Assembly (NCBI RefSeq): GCF_003226345.1
Contig: NZ_PDOF01000004.1
Location: 124,001 to 188,000, forward strand
Length of the DNA stretch: 64,000 nucleotides
Direction: 5' to 3'
DNA from: Alteribacter lacisalsi
GTDB lineage: Bacteria > Bacillota > Bacilli > Bacillales > Salisediminibacteriaceae
The position numbers and the translations under genes are program-made. Shown here piece after piece: positions 52,711 to 62,719 of this stretch (positions within the stretch are counted from its first letter, which is position 1; every line of letters starts with the position of its first letter). The notes below the pieces were generated by a model. It was given only the letters and a program-made list of their open reading frames with translations. It did not search any database and was not told the DNA's origin.

Positions 52711-52816
52711 CTTATCTTCCGGAGCAGTCTCCGATGGATTTAACACCTTTCAATCCCGCTGGATTGAGGTTGTTGAAGCTTCTCAGGGCCATATCCCTCC
52801 ACTTCTCTTGATAAAA
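52711..52816 (-). promoter_or_regulatory. SAM-I (S-box) riboswitch of the monooxygenase operon
   Basis: On the minus strand TATCAAGAGAAGTGGAGGGA, ATATGGCCCTG, the GGTGTTAAATCC box (AAATCCATCGG) and the closing GAAGATAAG are in S-box order. With the terminator at 52651-52687 it would switch off the monooxygenase, lipoprotein and SfnC-like genes when SAM is plentiful. Confidence 0.93.
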
Positions 52817-52960
52817 AGACACGCTATGCAGTTTTTTTTCCGACAGATGAAAATCCCTCTGTCTGGAGATTACATATTAGTCTATCAGCAATTTTCAGAC
52901 GATTCAATGATTAATTTTTCCTGGAAGTGATGCGGGACTATCTAAGGGCAGTCTCATGGC

Positions 52961-53220
52961 AATCTCAGGATTACCCTGCTGAAGAAGGACATTGAAGATT
53001 TCATGCCCCTTATGGAGGAGTACCAGCGAACTGTTACTACCTCCAAAAGGAAGAAAATCAGAAAAACAATTACGCTGGATAACTGCGTGCCAATACTCCA
53101 TTACAAAATAGGGTTGAGACCACATTAAATAATATCTATACCCATATAACAAAAGAAGCCAAAGAAAAAACCGCAGAAAGCTCCCTGAGTAAATGGGAAA
53201 TCCAACTTGAATTTTTTTGA
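52961..53220 (+). pseudogene. Tyrosine-recombinase (integrase) remnant
   Basis: In one frame (53119-53220) the sequence reads TTLNNIYTHITKEAKEKTAE and ends LEFF-stop, which closely resembles the C-terminus of phage/ICE integrases (the conserved TTLxIYTHVTKEKKEKTAE region with the catalytic Tyr). A different frame upstream (about 52961-53125) gives a charged, integrase-like segment (LLKKDIEDFMPLMEEYQ). Frameshift, stops and missing middle show a dead fragment. It lies exactly at the edge between the metabolic block and rpsI. Confidence 0.6.
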
Positions 53221-53253
53221 GTCATTTTTGGGTCATTTCTAAAGAAAAACACG

Positions 53254-53291
53254 AAAAAGCCCCCTCTGCCTGCATGAGGCAAAGAGGGCTG
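53254..53291 (-). terminator. Terminator after rpsI
   Basis: On the minus strand AGCCCTCTTTGCCT and AGGCAGAGGGGGCT pair around CATGC and TTTTT follows. Ends the rplM-rpsI transcript. Confidence 0.92.
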
Positions 53292-53312
53292 AACCCTTGG
53301 TATATAAGGGAA

Positions 53313-53705
53313 TTAACGCTTCGAGAACTGAGGAGCACGACGTGCAGCTTTAAGACCGTATTTCTTACGCTCTTTCATACGAGCGTCACGAGTAAGGAAT
53401 CCTGCACGCTTAAGTGATGTGCGGTACTCAGGGTCTGCTTCGAGAAGCGCGCGGGAGATGCCGTGACGGATCGCGCCCGCTTGTCCTGTGTAACCTCCAC
53501 CGTCCACGTTTACGTGGATGTTGTACGTACCTTCTGTTTCAGTTTCAGCGAGTGGCTGTTTAACGATAAGCTTTAGAGTTTCAAGGTCGAAGTACTCGTC
53601 GATGCCGCGCCCGTTGATGACGATTGTACCGTCACCAGGTACGAGGCGTACACGTGCGACAGAGTGCTTACGACGACCTGTTCCGTAGTATTGAACCTGT
53701 GCCAA
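53313..53705 (-). CDS. rpsI: 30S ribosomal protein S9
   Basis: 130 residues, the normal length. Begins [20 protein letters not shown] and ends with the basic RAPQFSKR tail that reaches the P-site tRNA. Directly after rplM in one transcription unit; the following neighbour in B. subtilis (ybaJ/ybaK/cwlD) is displaced by 42.6 kb. Confidence 0.98.
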   Translation of the reverse strand: MAQVQYYGTGRRKHSVARVRLVPGDGTIVINGRGIDEYFDLETLKLIVKQPLAETETEGTYNIHVNVDGGGYTGQAGAIRHGISRALLEADPEYRTSLKRAGFLTRDARMKERKKYGLKAARRAPQFSKR

Positions 53706-53726
53706 AGTTGGTAACCTCCTTTATAA

Positions 53727-54164
53727 TTAACCGCGTAGTTCGTAGTTTTCAGGCTGCTGAGCCTGGTGTGGATGCTCGCTTCCCGCGTATACGTGAAGCT
53801 TTTTGCCCTGCTGACGTCCAAGAGAACCTTTTGGAAGCATGCCTTTTACTGCAAGCTCAAGCATTTTTACCGGCTTGCGGTCGCGCATTTCCTGAGCAGT
53901 CATGCTCTTAAGTCCGCCTGGATGCTGGCTGTGACGGTAGTACATTTTGTCCGCCAGTTTGTTACCAGTCAGGTGAATTTTTTCAGCGTTGATGAGAATT
54001 ACGTGATCTCCAGTGTCAACGTGTGGTGTGAAAGTCGGCTTGTGCTTGCCGCGAAGAATGGATGCTACTTCACTTGCAAGACGACCAAGTGTCTGACCTT
54101 CTGCGTCCACAACGTACCATTTGCGCTCTACTTCCTGAGCTTTTGCCATATATGTCGTACGCAT
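53727..54164 (-). CDS. rplM: 50S ribosomal protein L13
   Basis: 145 residues, full length. Contains [20 protein letters not shown] and [12 protein letters not shown] near the C-terminus. AGGAGGG is placed before the ATG. Transcribed from a consensus promoter with a leader of about 95 nt, the place where other Firmicutes carry an L13 autoregulatory leader. Confidence 0.98.
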   Translation of the reverse strand: MRTTYMAKAQEVERKWYVVDAEGQTLGRLASEVASILRGKHKPTFTPHVDTGDHVILINAEKIHLTGNKLADKMYYRHSQHPGGLKSMTAQEMRDRKPVKMLELAVKGMLPKGSLGRQQGKKLHVYAGSEHPHQAQQPENYELRG

Positions 54165-54267
54165 CAGTTATTTCCCTCCTAAAACTTCAATCAGAAATCA
54201 AAATCAAGTGTTGGATCTAAAACGATTCGTCTGCCCGGGGCTAGTGGGCTTTAGAATACCATATAAC

Positions 54268-54296
54268 ATCATAACCCATGGAAATACTGATGTCAA
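54268..54296 (-). promoter_or_regulatory. Consensus sigma-A promoter of rplM-rpsI
   Basis: On the minus strand TTGACA, a 17-bp spacer and TATGAT, a perfect match. The leader of about 95 nt contains a GCCC/GGGC hairpin that may be the L13 control element. Confidence 0.92.
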
Positions 54297-54383
54297 CAGG
54301 ATGTTACACCAGGATTCGTTGTTATGGGAATTTTTTTTGACGGGTTTTATTGACCCTAGGCCGGCGGTTGTGATCAACATGGT

Positions 54384-54453
54384 TTTATCCACGAAAAAAT
54401 GAATTTATCCGCGCTATTTTTGATATATCCGCGACTTTTCGGTTTTATCCGCG
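54384..54453. repeat. Four-copy repeat with exact 20-bp spacing (TTTATCCGCG)
   Basis: TTTATCCACG at 54384, TTTATCCGCG at 54404, TATATCCGCG at 54424 and TTTATCCGCG at 54444, each 20 bp apart, so all lie on the same face of the helix. The last copy overlaps the truA stop. The words resemble DnaA boxes (TTATCCACA) but not exactly. Confidence 0.85.
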
Positions 54454-55236
54454 ATCCTCGCCGCTTTCGTCACTTCCGCTGCCGAAAATGTCCTGCTCAT
54501 AGAATACGTCCCACAGATACAGGCCGCAGCCGGGGACAGTAGCCCCGGCCTTTTCCCGGTCACGGGCAGCGATAACATCCGGCACGGAATCCGCCGTTCG
54601 TTTGCCCTGCCCCACTTCCACGAGAGTACCGGTGATGATCCGCACCATCTGGTAGAGGAAACCGGTCCCTCTGAAAACAAGCAGCAGCTCGTCACCTTCC
54701 TCATGAATTTCGAGTGCGGTGATGGTGCGCACCTTATCTGTGACCGGTGACTTCTGGGAACAGAAGCTCGTAAAGTCATGGGTGCCGAGAAAGTGCCGTG
54801 CAGCTTCGCGCATAGCCTCCACGTCCCTGATGAGGGGAAAAGGCTGGTGAGTGTAATTCCGGCGGAACACGTCCCGTTGACGGCCGCTCAGGAGCCTGTA
54901 GCGATATTCTTTTCCCGTCGTATCATAACGGACATGAAAGTCATCCGGTACAATAGCCACCTCATGCGCCGCGATGTCAGGGGGGAGAACCGCTGTGAGA
55001 GCAGCAGGCCAGCGCTCAAGAGGGATCTTCAGCTCCGAATCGAACTGCACAACCTGGCCACGGGCATGCACGCCGGCATCGGTCCGTCCCGATCCCTTTG
55101 TCTCCACTTCCCGCCCTTTATGAATCTTCCTCAGCGCCCTCTGGAGCTGTTCCTGAACGGTTCGGCCGTTTTCCTGAATCTGATAGCCCGAGTAGGCCGT
55201 CCCGTCATAGGCGAGCCTGCAAACGTAACGTGTCAT
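54445..55236 (-). CDS. truA: tRNA pseudouridine synthase A
   Basis: 263 residues. The catalytic Asp lies in GSGRTDAGVHARGQVV (about residues 48-63), with the later FHVRYDTTGKEYRYR and HDFTSFCS motifs. It makes pseudouridine at positions 38-40 of tRNA anticodon arms. Between ecfT and rplM, the conserved order. Confidence 0.97.
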   Translation of the reverse strand: MTRYVCRLAYDGTAYSGYQIQENGRTVQEQLQRALRKIHKGREVETKGSGRTDAGVHARGQVVQFDSELKIPLERWPAALTAVLPPDIAAHEVAIVPDDFHVRYDTTGKEYRYRLLSGRQRDVFRRNYTHQPFPLIRDVEAMREAARHFLGTHDFTSFCSQKSPVTDKVRTITALEIHEEGDELLLVFRGTGFLYQMVRIITGTLVEVGQGKRTADSVPDVIAARDREKAGATVPGCGLYLWDVFYEQDIFGSGSDESGEDRG

Positions 55237-55271
55237 GTTGGTACCTTCTTTCTCTATGAACTAAGAGCATT

Positions 55272-56066
55272 CTACCCTCTCAAAGCAAAGATACAAACCC
55301 CGGTCAGTGCCACCAGGAGGAGCACCCAGGCATCTGACGGTCTCAAGACCATCCGGCGGAAGCGGGTCCTTCCTTCACTGCCGGTGTATCCTCTCGCTTC
55401 CATTGCCACAGCAAGTTCTTCGGCTCTTCGAAACGACTGGATGATGAGAGGAACGAGAAGGGGTACGAGCGCTTTGATCCGCCTCACAAGTGAGCCGTTT
55501 GAAAACGAAGCCCCTCTAGCCGTCTGAGCCTTCATGATTTTTTCCATCTCCGTAAAAAGCGTCGGAATAAACCTCAGTGCAATACTCATGGTGAGCGCCA
55601 GCTCGTGTGCAGGGAGGCCAAGACGCTGGAGCGGTTTGAACAGACGTTCAAGAGCGTCTGTGAGTTCAATCGGCGTTGTTGTAAGGGTGAGCACGGTTGC
55701 CAGCACCAGGAGGAGAAACAGGCGGCCCGCAAAAACCGCTCCGTCCCTGACCCCTTCCTCGTAAACAGTAAGCCACGTGAGTTCAAATAGCACCGTGCCT
55801 TCACGGGTCATCAGCATCCGGAAGAGAAATAATAAAATAACCATGATAGCAATGAACTTGAGTCCCTTCAGCAGATACCTCACCGGCACCTTCGTGGCCA
55901 GAAAAACGAGTGCGGCAAACAGAAAAGCCGGAATCAGCGCCGCCGGCCGATTCGCCAGAAAGAGCACTAGCAAAAACAGAAACAATCCGGCAAGCTTTGC
56001 TCTGGGGTCCATCCGGTGTATGAACGAATCCCGGCGGACATACTGCCCCATGATCATCGATTTCAT
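55272..56066 (-). CDS. ecfT: ECF transporter transmembrane component EcfT
   Basis: 264 residues, about five membrane helices, and the two Ala-Arg-Gly coupling motifs (AQTARGASF and AMEARGYTG) that contact the two ATPases. Serves many vitamin-specific S components. Start overlaps the ecfA2 stop by four bases. Confidence 0.96.
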   Translation of the reverse strand: MKSMIMGQYVRRDSFIHRMDPRAKLAGLFLFLLVLFLANRPAALIPAFLFAALVFLATKVPVRYLLKGLKFIAIMVILLFLFRMLMTREGTVLFELTWLTVYEEGVRDGAVFAGRLFLLLVLATVLTLTTTPIELTDALERLFKPLQRLGLPAHELALTMSIALRFIPTLFTEMEKIMKAQTARGASFSNGSLVRRIKALVPLLVPLIIQSFRRAEELAVAMEARGYTGSEGRTRFRRMVLRPSDAWVLLLVALTGVCIFALRG

Positions 56067-56932
56067 TGTGACGCCCCCTCCCCTCTGAGGAGCCGGACGA
56101 TCTCTGCCGCCGTTTCATCCGCCTCATATGTGGTGAGGGAATGCGGACTCGAATGACCGAGTGCCATAAGAATCCGCACAGGCATCGGCACATCGAGGCC
56201 GATTTCAAGAAGACGGTTCCGCTCCAGAAACACAACAGATGGCTGGCCTTCCATGACGACCGTTCCGCCGTTCATCACATAAATAAAATCCGCATATTTC
56301 GCTGCGTCCTCCATGTGGTGCGTGACGAGGATGTAGGAACGGGCTGCTGCCGCCTTCTGCCAGTCGGAAAACATCTTCATCATTTGTCTGCGGCCTTTAG
56401 GGTCGAGGCCGGCTGCCGGTTCGTCCAGAATCAGCACATCCGGTTCCCCTGCAAGCACTCCGGCAATCGCCACACGGCGCATCTGTCCTCCGCTGAGTTC
56501 AAACGGTGAGCGTTCAAGAATTGAGTCATCAAGACCGGCTGCTGCAACGGCTGCCTGAATCCTGCTCCTGATTTCAGTTTCTTTAACACCAAAATTGCGC
56601 GGCGCGAAGGAAATGTCTTTTTCAACCGTTTCCTCAAACAGCTGGTGCTCGGGATACTGAAAGACCATCCCTACACGCCTGCGGAGCCTGTACAGTTCCT
56701 TCTGCTTTGTTCCAGGTGAAATCCTTACTTCACCAGCCGTCACAGAGCCTTCTGTCGGAATGAGCAGACCGTTCAGATGCTGCACGAGAGTGGATTTGCC
56801 GGATCCTGTGTGACCGACAACCGCCACCCGGCTTCCGGGCGGAATATCGACATTTACGTCTGACAGGGCTTTTTTTTCAAAAGGTGTACCTTTTCCGTAT
56901 ATGAAGCCTAGGTCTTGCGCTTTAATGTGCAT
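56063..56932 (-). CDS. ecfA2: ECF transporter ATPase EcfA2 (A')
   Basis: 289 residues: Walker A GHTGSGKST, signature LSGGQMRR, Walker B VLILDEP and switch THH. Pairs with EcfA1 in the energising module. Its start lies within the end of ecfA1 (25-bp overlap). Confidence 0.96.
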   Translation of the reverse strand: MHIKAQDLGFIYGKGTPFEKKALSDVNVDIPPGSRVAVVGHTGSGKSTLVQHLNGLLIPTEGSVTAGEVRISPGTKQKELYRLRRRVGMVFQYPEHQLFEETVEKDISFAPRNFGVKETEIRSRIQAAVAAAGLDDSILERSPFELSGGQMRRVAIAGVLAGEPDVLILDEPAAGLDPKGRRQMMKMFSDWQKAAAARSYILVTHHMEDAAKYADFIYVMNGGTVVMEGQPSVVFLERNRLLEIGLDVPMPVRILMALGHSSPHSLTTYEADETAAEIVRLLRGEGASQ

Positions 56933-57753
56933 AACGCTTCTACCATCGCTTTCTCCGTTACGGCATCTTCAGAAAGAGCAACACCTTGGCTTTCAAGTTC
57001 GGCTCTCAACTGAACGCTGAACGGCTGTTCCAGGCCGGCCTGATCCAGGACAGCCCTGTTTTGAAATACGTCTTTCGGTATTCCCTCTGCTGTTATAACC
57101 CCATCCTTCATTACAATCATCCGGTCAGCATAAAACACTTCCTCAAGGTCGTGGGTAATGCTGATTACCGTGACCTTCTCTGTCTCCCGAAGCCGTGCTG
57201 TGAGTTCCAGTACCTCTTTTTTTCCTGACGGGTCGAGCATGGATGTGGCTTCGTCAAGAATGATGATATCAGGTCGTAATGCCAGTACTCCTGCTATAGC
57301 CACCCGCTGCTTCTGGCCGCCTGATAGATTATGAGGTTCCTCCTCTTCAAAACCGGTAAGACCTGCCTGCACGATTGCAGAGGCTACTCTCTCTTCCATC
57401 TCATCAGCCGGGACACCGTTGTTTTCAAGCCCGAACGCCACATCGTCCTGCACAGTTGGTGCGACAATCTGGTTATCTGGGTTTTGAAAAACCATGCCCA
57501 CTGTTTTTCGGATCGCAGCCGTATCCGCTTGGGATTTCGTATTGAGGCTGCGAATCAGCACGTCCCCCTTCTGGGGAAGCAGGAGTCCGTTCATCAGTCT
57601 GGCCAGCGTCGACTTACCCGAGCCGTTATGACCGGTGACTGCCAGCCACTCTGAGCGTGACACCGATAGCGATACATCCGTTAAAACCGGAGCGGAATCA
57701 TCATAATAACGAAACGAAGCATTCCTTACCTGAACCGCTGTCTCCTCACCCAT
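56908..57753 (-). CDS. ecfA1: ECF transporter ATPase EcfA1
   Basis: 281 residues from the ATG at 57753 (AGGAG eight bases upstream); the frame continues to 57885 without a signal. Walker A GHNGSGKST, signature LSGGQKQR, Walker B IIILDEA and switch THD. First gene of the ecfA1-ecfA2-ecfT-truA run. Confidence 0.95.
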   Translation of the reverse strand: MGEETAVQVRNASFRYYDDSAPVLTDVSLSVSRSEWLAVTGHNGSGKSTLARLMNGLLLPQKGDVLIRSLNTKSQADTAAIRKTVGMVFQNPDNQIVAPTVQDDVAFGLENNGVPADEMEERVASAIVQAGLTGFEEEEPHNLSGGQKQRVAIAGVLALRPDIIILDEATSMLDPSGKKEVLELTARLRETEKVTVISITHDLEEVFYADRMIVMKDGVITAEGIPKDVFQNRAVLDQAGLEQPFSVQLRAELESQGVALSEDAVTEKAMVEALCTLKRKT

Positions 57754-57845
57754 ACTACCCACTCCTGATCTCCAGCGCGTGTTTACAGATACTGATGAAA
57801 AGGCTGGAAGGTTGTCTTTTGTCTTTGTTAAACATGATTTATCAC

Positions 57846-57960
57846 CAGCAGGAGCGAAAGGCGGCGACTCCAGATGGAAAAGCAAGAGACGAAGACCTCG
57901 CAGGGCGCTTTTCCCGAGGAGGCTGAGGCCAAGACCTGCGGAAAGCGTCCGCCTGCAGCG
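57846..57960. repeat. GC-rich dispersed element, inverted copy
   Basis: Contains the reverse complement of the shared core: GACCTCGCAGGGCG, TTTTCCCGAGGAGGCTGAGG, and GCGGAAAGCGTCCGCCTGCAG, plus GGAGCGAAAGGCGGCGACTCC at the left (as two blocks). Lies in the 378-bp space between rplQ and ecfA1, which otherwise holds only the rplQ terminator and the ecfA1 start region. Confidence 0.7.
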
Positions 57961-58053
57961 TATGCGTATGTCTGTAAACGAACAGCGAAGCTGTAAATTT
58001 GTTTTCAGACATAAGCTCTGACGAAACTGGCTTTTTTTGACTTCCAGACGCGC

Positions 58054-58112
58054 AAAAAAAGGGCATAGAAACAGAATCTGCCGTGTTGTCAGATTCTGAG
58101 TCCCGCCCTTTT
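58054..58112 (-). terminator. Terminator after rplQ
   Basis: On the minus strand AAAGGGC pairs with GCCCTTT and an inner CAGAATCTG/CAGATTCTG stem extends the hairpin; seven T follow. Ends the large ribosomal-protein/rpoA operon. Confidence 0.88.
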
Positions 58113-58131
58113 AAGCAATCGGTTTGATTGA

Positions 58132-58491
58132 TTATACCAATTCGATGATTGCCATTTCAGCGCCGTCCCCGCGGCGTGGTCCCAGCTTGTGGACACGAGT
58201 GTATCCGCCTTGACGGTCCTCGTAACGCTTAGCCACATCATCAAAAAGCTTTTGAACAGCTGTTGTGCCTTCATCGTCCGCAAGTTCAGAACGTACAAAA
58301 GCAGCAGCCTGACGACGAGCGTGAAGGTCGCCGCGCTTTCCGAGTGTAATCATTTTTTCAACGACAGAACGAAGCTCCTTCGCTTTTGATTCAGTCGTTT
58401 CGATTCGTTCGTTGATGATCAGATCAGTTGTAAGATCGCGAAGCAGTGCTTTACGGGCAGAGCTGTCACGACCAAGTTTTCTGTATCCCAT
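58132..58491 (-). CDS. rplQ: 50S ribosomal protein L17
   Basis: 119 residues, complete. Begins [20 protein letters not shown] and includes the conserved [20 protein letters not shown]. Last gene of the secY-to-rplQ series. Confidence 0.98.
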   Translation of the reverse strand: MGYRKLGRDSSARKALLRDLTTDLIINERIETTESKAKELRSVVEKMITLGKRGDLHARRQAAAFVRSELADDEGTTAVQKLFDDVAKRYEDRQGGYTRVHKLGPRRGDGAEMAIIELV

Positions 58492-58619
58492 GTTGTGAGT
58501 CCCTCCTTCTCTAAAGGTTGTCCGTTCTCTATAGGTTCATATCGCACCCTGAAACACGGGCAGTGCGCCGCGTGTTTCTTTTAGAAGAGAAATGCTTTCG
58601 AATAGAAGCCTGATGCTGA

Positions 58620-59564
58620 CTATTCTTCGTTGCGTAAGCCAAGGCCGAGTTCGCCCAGCTTTTCCTGAACTTCTTCAAGGGACTTGCGTCCAAGGTTACG
58701 AACTTTCATCATATCTTCTTCTGACTTCTGAGTCAGTTCCTGAACCGTGTTGATTCCTGCACGCTTAAGGCAGTTGTAAGAACGCACGGAAAGATCAAGC
58801 TCTTCGATCGTCATCTCGAGTACTTTCTCTTTCTGATCTTCTTCTTTCTCAACCATGATCTCGGCATTCTGCGCCTGATCGGTGAGGCCGACGAAGATGT
58901 TCAGGTGCTCGGTAAGAATCTTTGCACCAAGTGAAACGGCTTCTTCCGGGCGGATGCTTCCGTCCGTCCACACGTCCATTGTGAGTTTGTCGTAGTTGGT
59001 AATCTGACCTACACGCGTGTTTTCCACCTGGAAGTTCACTCGGGAAACCGGCGTATAAATCGAGTCAATTGGAATGACACCGATTGGCAGTTCACCTGAA
59101 TTATTTCCTTCAGCCGGTACATAGCCGCGACCGCGGTTAGCACTGAGCTTAAGATGGAAGTTTGCGTTTTTGGACAGTGTGGCAATGTGAAGATCAGGGT
59201 TTAAAACCTCCACGTCACTGTCATGCATAAGATCAGCAGCCGTTACGACGCCTTCACCCTGGGCTTCAACCTCGAGGGTCTTCTCTTCATCAGAGTAGAT
59301 CTTAAGCGCGAGCTTCTTCAGATTCAGAATAATCGTTGTCACATCTTCCGTTACGCCTTCAATCGTAGAGAACTCATGAAGTACCGTATCGAATTGTGCA
59401 CTTGTTACCGCTGAACCTGGCAGTGAGGATAGAAGAATACGGCGAAGGGAGTTTCCAAGCGTCGTACCATATCCCCGCTCTAATGGTTCTACTACAAATT
59501 TGCCATATGAAGCATCATCATTAATTTCAACAGGTTCAATTTTCGGCTTTTCGATTTCGATCAT
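58620..59564 (-). CDS. rpoA: DNA-directed RNA polymerase alpha subunit
   Basis: 314 residues. The N-terminal domain (about 1-230) has the dimerisation motif [21 protein letters not shown]; the C-terminal domain (about 245-314) has the helix-hairpin-helix [20 protein letters not shown] used for UP-element and regulator contact. Between rpsK and rplQ. Confidence 0.98.
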   Translation of the reverse strand: MIEIEKPKIEPVEINDDASYGKFVVEPLERGYGTTLGNSLRRILLSSLPGSAVTSAQFDTVLHEFSTIEGVTEDVTTIILNLKKLALKIYSDEEKTLEVEAQGEGVVTAADLMHDSDVEVLNPDLHIATLSKNANFHLKLSANRGRGYVPAEGNNSGELPIGVIPIDSIYTPVSRVNFQVENTRVGQITNYDKLTMDVWTDGSIRPEEAVSLGAKILTEHLNIFVGLTDQAQNAEIMVEKEEDQKEKVLEMTIEELDLSVRSYNCLKRAGINTVQELTQKSEEDMMKVRNLGRKSLEEVQEKLGELGLGLRNEE

Positions 59565-59746
59565 TAAACAAACCCTCCTTCAAAACGTCGAAACCCCGGC
59601 TGACCGGAAAACGGTCAGACCGGAATCCCTCATTGGGCACATCCGATCTTTTACGAATCGTCAATATTCCCAAAAGAGTCTTCCTTTATTCATGACTCTT
59701 ATCCATTATTGACACAGGTATGGTAATCCATACCCTTTGACCGTTA

Positions 59747-60139
59747 TTATACTCGACGACGTTTTGGTGGACGGCAGCCGTTGTGAGGTACTGGAGTAAC
59801 ATCTTTAATCATGTTAACTTCCAGACCAGTTGCCTGAAGGGAGCGGATTGCAGCTTCACGTCCGGCACCAGGGCCTTTAACGGAAACTTCCACAACCTTC
59901 ATCCCGTGTTCCATAGCTGCTTTTGCAGCTGTTTCAGCAGCAGTCTGTGCTGCGAAAGGAGTTGATTTACGGGATCCTTTGAAGCCTAATGCACCAGCAC
60001 TGGCCCAAGAGATTGCATTCCCGCGAGGGTCTGTGATCGTTACAATCGTGTTGTTGAATGTGGAGCGGATATGCGCAATTCCGGATTCAATATTCTTACG
60101 CTGACGACGCTTTGAACGAGTCGTTTTAGGTTTAGCCAT
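59747..60139 (-). CDS. rpsK: 30S ribosomal protein S11
   Basis: 130 residues, full length, ending with the typical [16 protein letters not shown]. Eighteen bases after rpsM. The 182-bp gap to rpoA has a small GACCG/CGGTC hairpin. Confidence 0.98.
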   Translation of the reverse strand: MAKPKTTRSKRRQRKNIESGIAHIRSTFNNTIVTITDPRGNAISWASAGALGFKGSRKSTPFAAQTAAETAAKAAMEHGMKVVEVSVKGPGAGREAAIRSLQATGLEVNMIKDVTPVPHNGCRPPKRRRV

Positions 60140-60157
60140 AACAGTACATTACCTCCT

Positions 60158-60523
60158 TTACTTCTTCTTGTTCGCTACAGTACGGCGAGGTCCTTTACGC
60201 GTACGTGCGTTGTTCTTCGTTTTCTGACCACGGACAGGAAGACCGCGGCGGTGGCGGATTCCACGGAAAGATCCGATTTCGATCAGACGCTTGATGTTAA
60301 GGGACACTTCACGGCGAAGGTCACCTTCTACTTTGACTCCGTCTACAACTTCACGGATACGTCCGAGTTCATCTTCCGTCAAGTCGCGTACGCGTGTATC
60401 TTCTGATACGCCCGCTTCTTTAAGGATCTCAGCAGCTCTTGATTGTCCGATTCCGTAAACGTAAGTGAGTGATACGACAATCCGCTTATCGCGGGGAATG
60501 TCTACTCCAGCAATACGTGCCAT
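60158..60523 (-). CDS. rpsM: 30S ribosomal protein S13
   Basis: 121 residues. Begins [20 protein letters not shown] and contains the [16 protein letters not shown] segment near the tRNA-contacting C-terminus. Follows rpmJ. Confidence 0.98.
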   Translation of the reverse strand: MARIAGVDIPRDKRIVVSLTYVYGIGQSRAAEILKEAGVSEDTRVRDLTEDELGRIREVVDGVKVEGDLRREVSLNIKRLIEIGSFRGIRHRRGLPVRGQKTKNNARTRKGPRRTVANKKK

Positions 60524-60544
60524 TACGTTACACCTCCTGTTGGT

Positions 60545-60694
<150 letters not shown>

Positions 60695-60706
60695 CTATCC
60701 ATCAGC

Positions 60707-60925
60707 TTATTTATAACGATACGTGATACGACCACGGGTTAAATCATAGGGAGACAATTCAACGGTCACTTTATCTCCTGGTAGGATACGAATGAAGTGC
60801 ATACGGATCTTACCGGATACGTGGGCAAGAATCTTGTGTCCATTCTCCAGTTCAACACGAAACATCGCGTTGGGCAGCGGCTCAATGACCGTGCCTTCTA
60901 CTTCGATTACATCTTCTTTGGCCAT
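60707..60925 (-). CDS. infA: Translation initiation factor IF-1
   Basis: 72 residues, the exact usual size, S1-like OB fold: starts [20 protein letters not shown] and ends RGRITYRYK. Binds the ribosomal A site during initiation. Confidence 0.98.
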   Translation of the reverse strand: MAKEDVIEVEGTVIEPLPNAMFRVELENGHKILAHVSGKIRMHFIRILPGDKVTVELSPYDLTRGRITYRYK

Positions 60926-60929
60926 GAAT

Positions 60930-61232
60930 TTACTCTCCTTCCTTCAGTAAATTGTCATTCATATATGATGAAATTGCAAACCGCAATTTGGCATTGGTCA
61001 CACGGCCCGTATCGACAATGCTATTTTTGACTTCGGGCATGACCAGTTCGGTCCGCTCAAGATGCTGAATGTTTTTCTTCTTTGCTCTGTCGACCTTCCG
61101 CTTGTCGCCGTCGGCTATCAGAACAAATTTTGCATCCAGCACACTGATAATACACGCATACTGATCTTTATCTCTGCCCTTGACTATTCGCACAAGCTCA
61201 CCGAGCTGCGGAACGGCTTCAGGATCCTTCAT
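60930..61232 (-). CDS. KOW-domain RNA-binding protein (L14e-like)
   Basis: 100 residues. N-terminal KOW motif ([20 protein letters not shown]) followed by a basic [12 protein letters not shown] stretch, like the small KOW proteins found between map and infA in Bacillales. Probably ribosome- or RNA-associated; exact role unknown. Four bases from the infA start. Confidence 0.88.
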   Translation of the reverse strand: MKDPEAVPQLGELVRIVKGRDKDQYACIISVLDAKFVLIADGDKRKVDRAKKKNIQHLERTELVMPEVKNSIVDTGRVTNAKLRFAISSYMNDNLLKEGE

Positions 61233-61254
61233 TCCGTGACCACCTTTAATTTTA

Positions 61255-62654
<1,400 letters not shown>

Positions 62655-62719
62655 TTATCCCTCCATCGTACTTCATTCACGATCGAAGGCAAAGGGAGCA
62701 AGAATCTCCCTTTCCTTAT

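Noticed and set aside
52904-53152. 82-codon minus-strand frame near the integrase remnant
   Set aside because: The opposite strand gives a recognisable integrase C-terminus, so this frame is taken as its shadow.
54384-54453. CRISPR array
   Set aside because: The repeat unit is 20 bp with no unique spacers between repeats and no cas genes; it is a phased tandem repeat.
54384-54453. Replication origin or DnaA-box cluster
   Set aside because: No word matches TTATCCACA fully, there is no dnaA/dnaN nearby, and no AT-rich unwinding region accompanies it.
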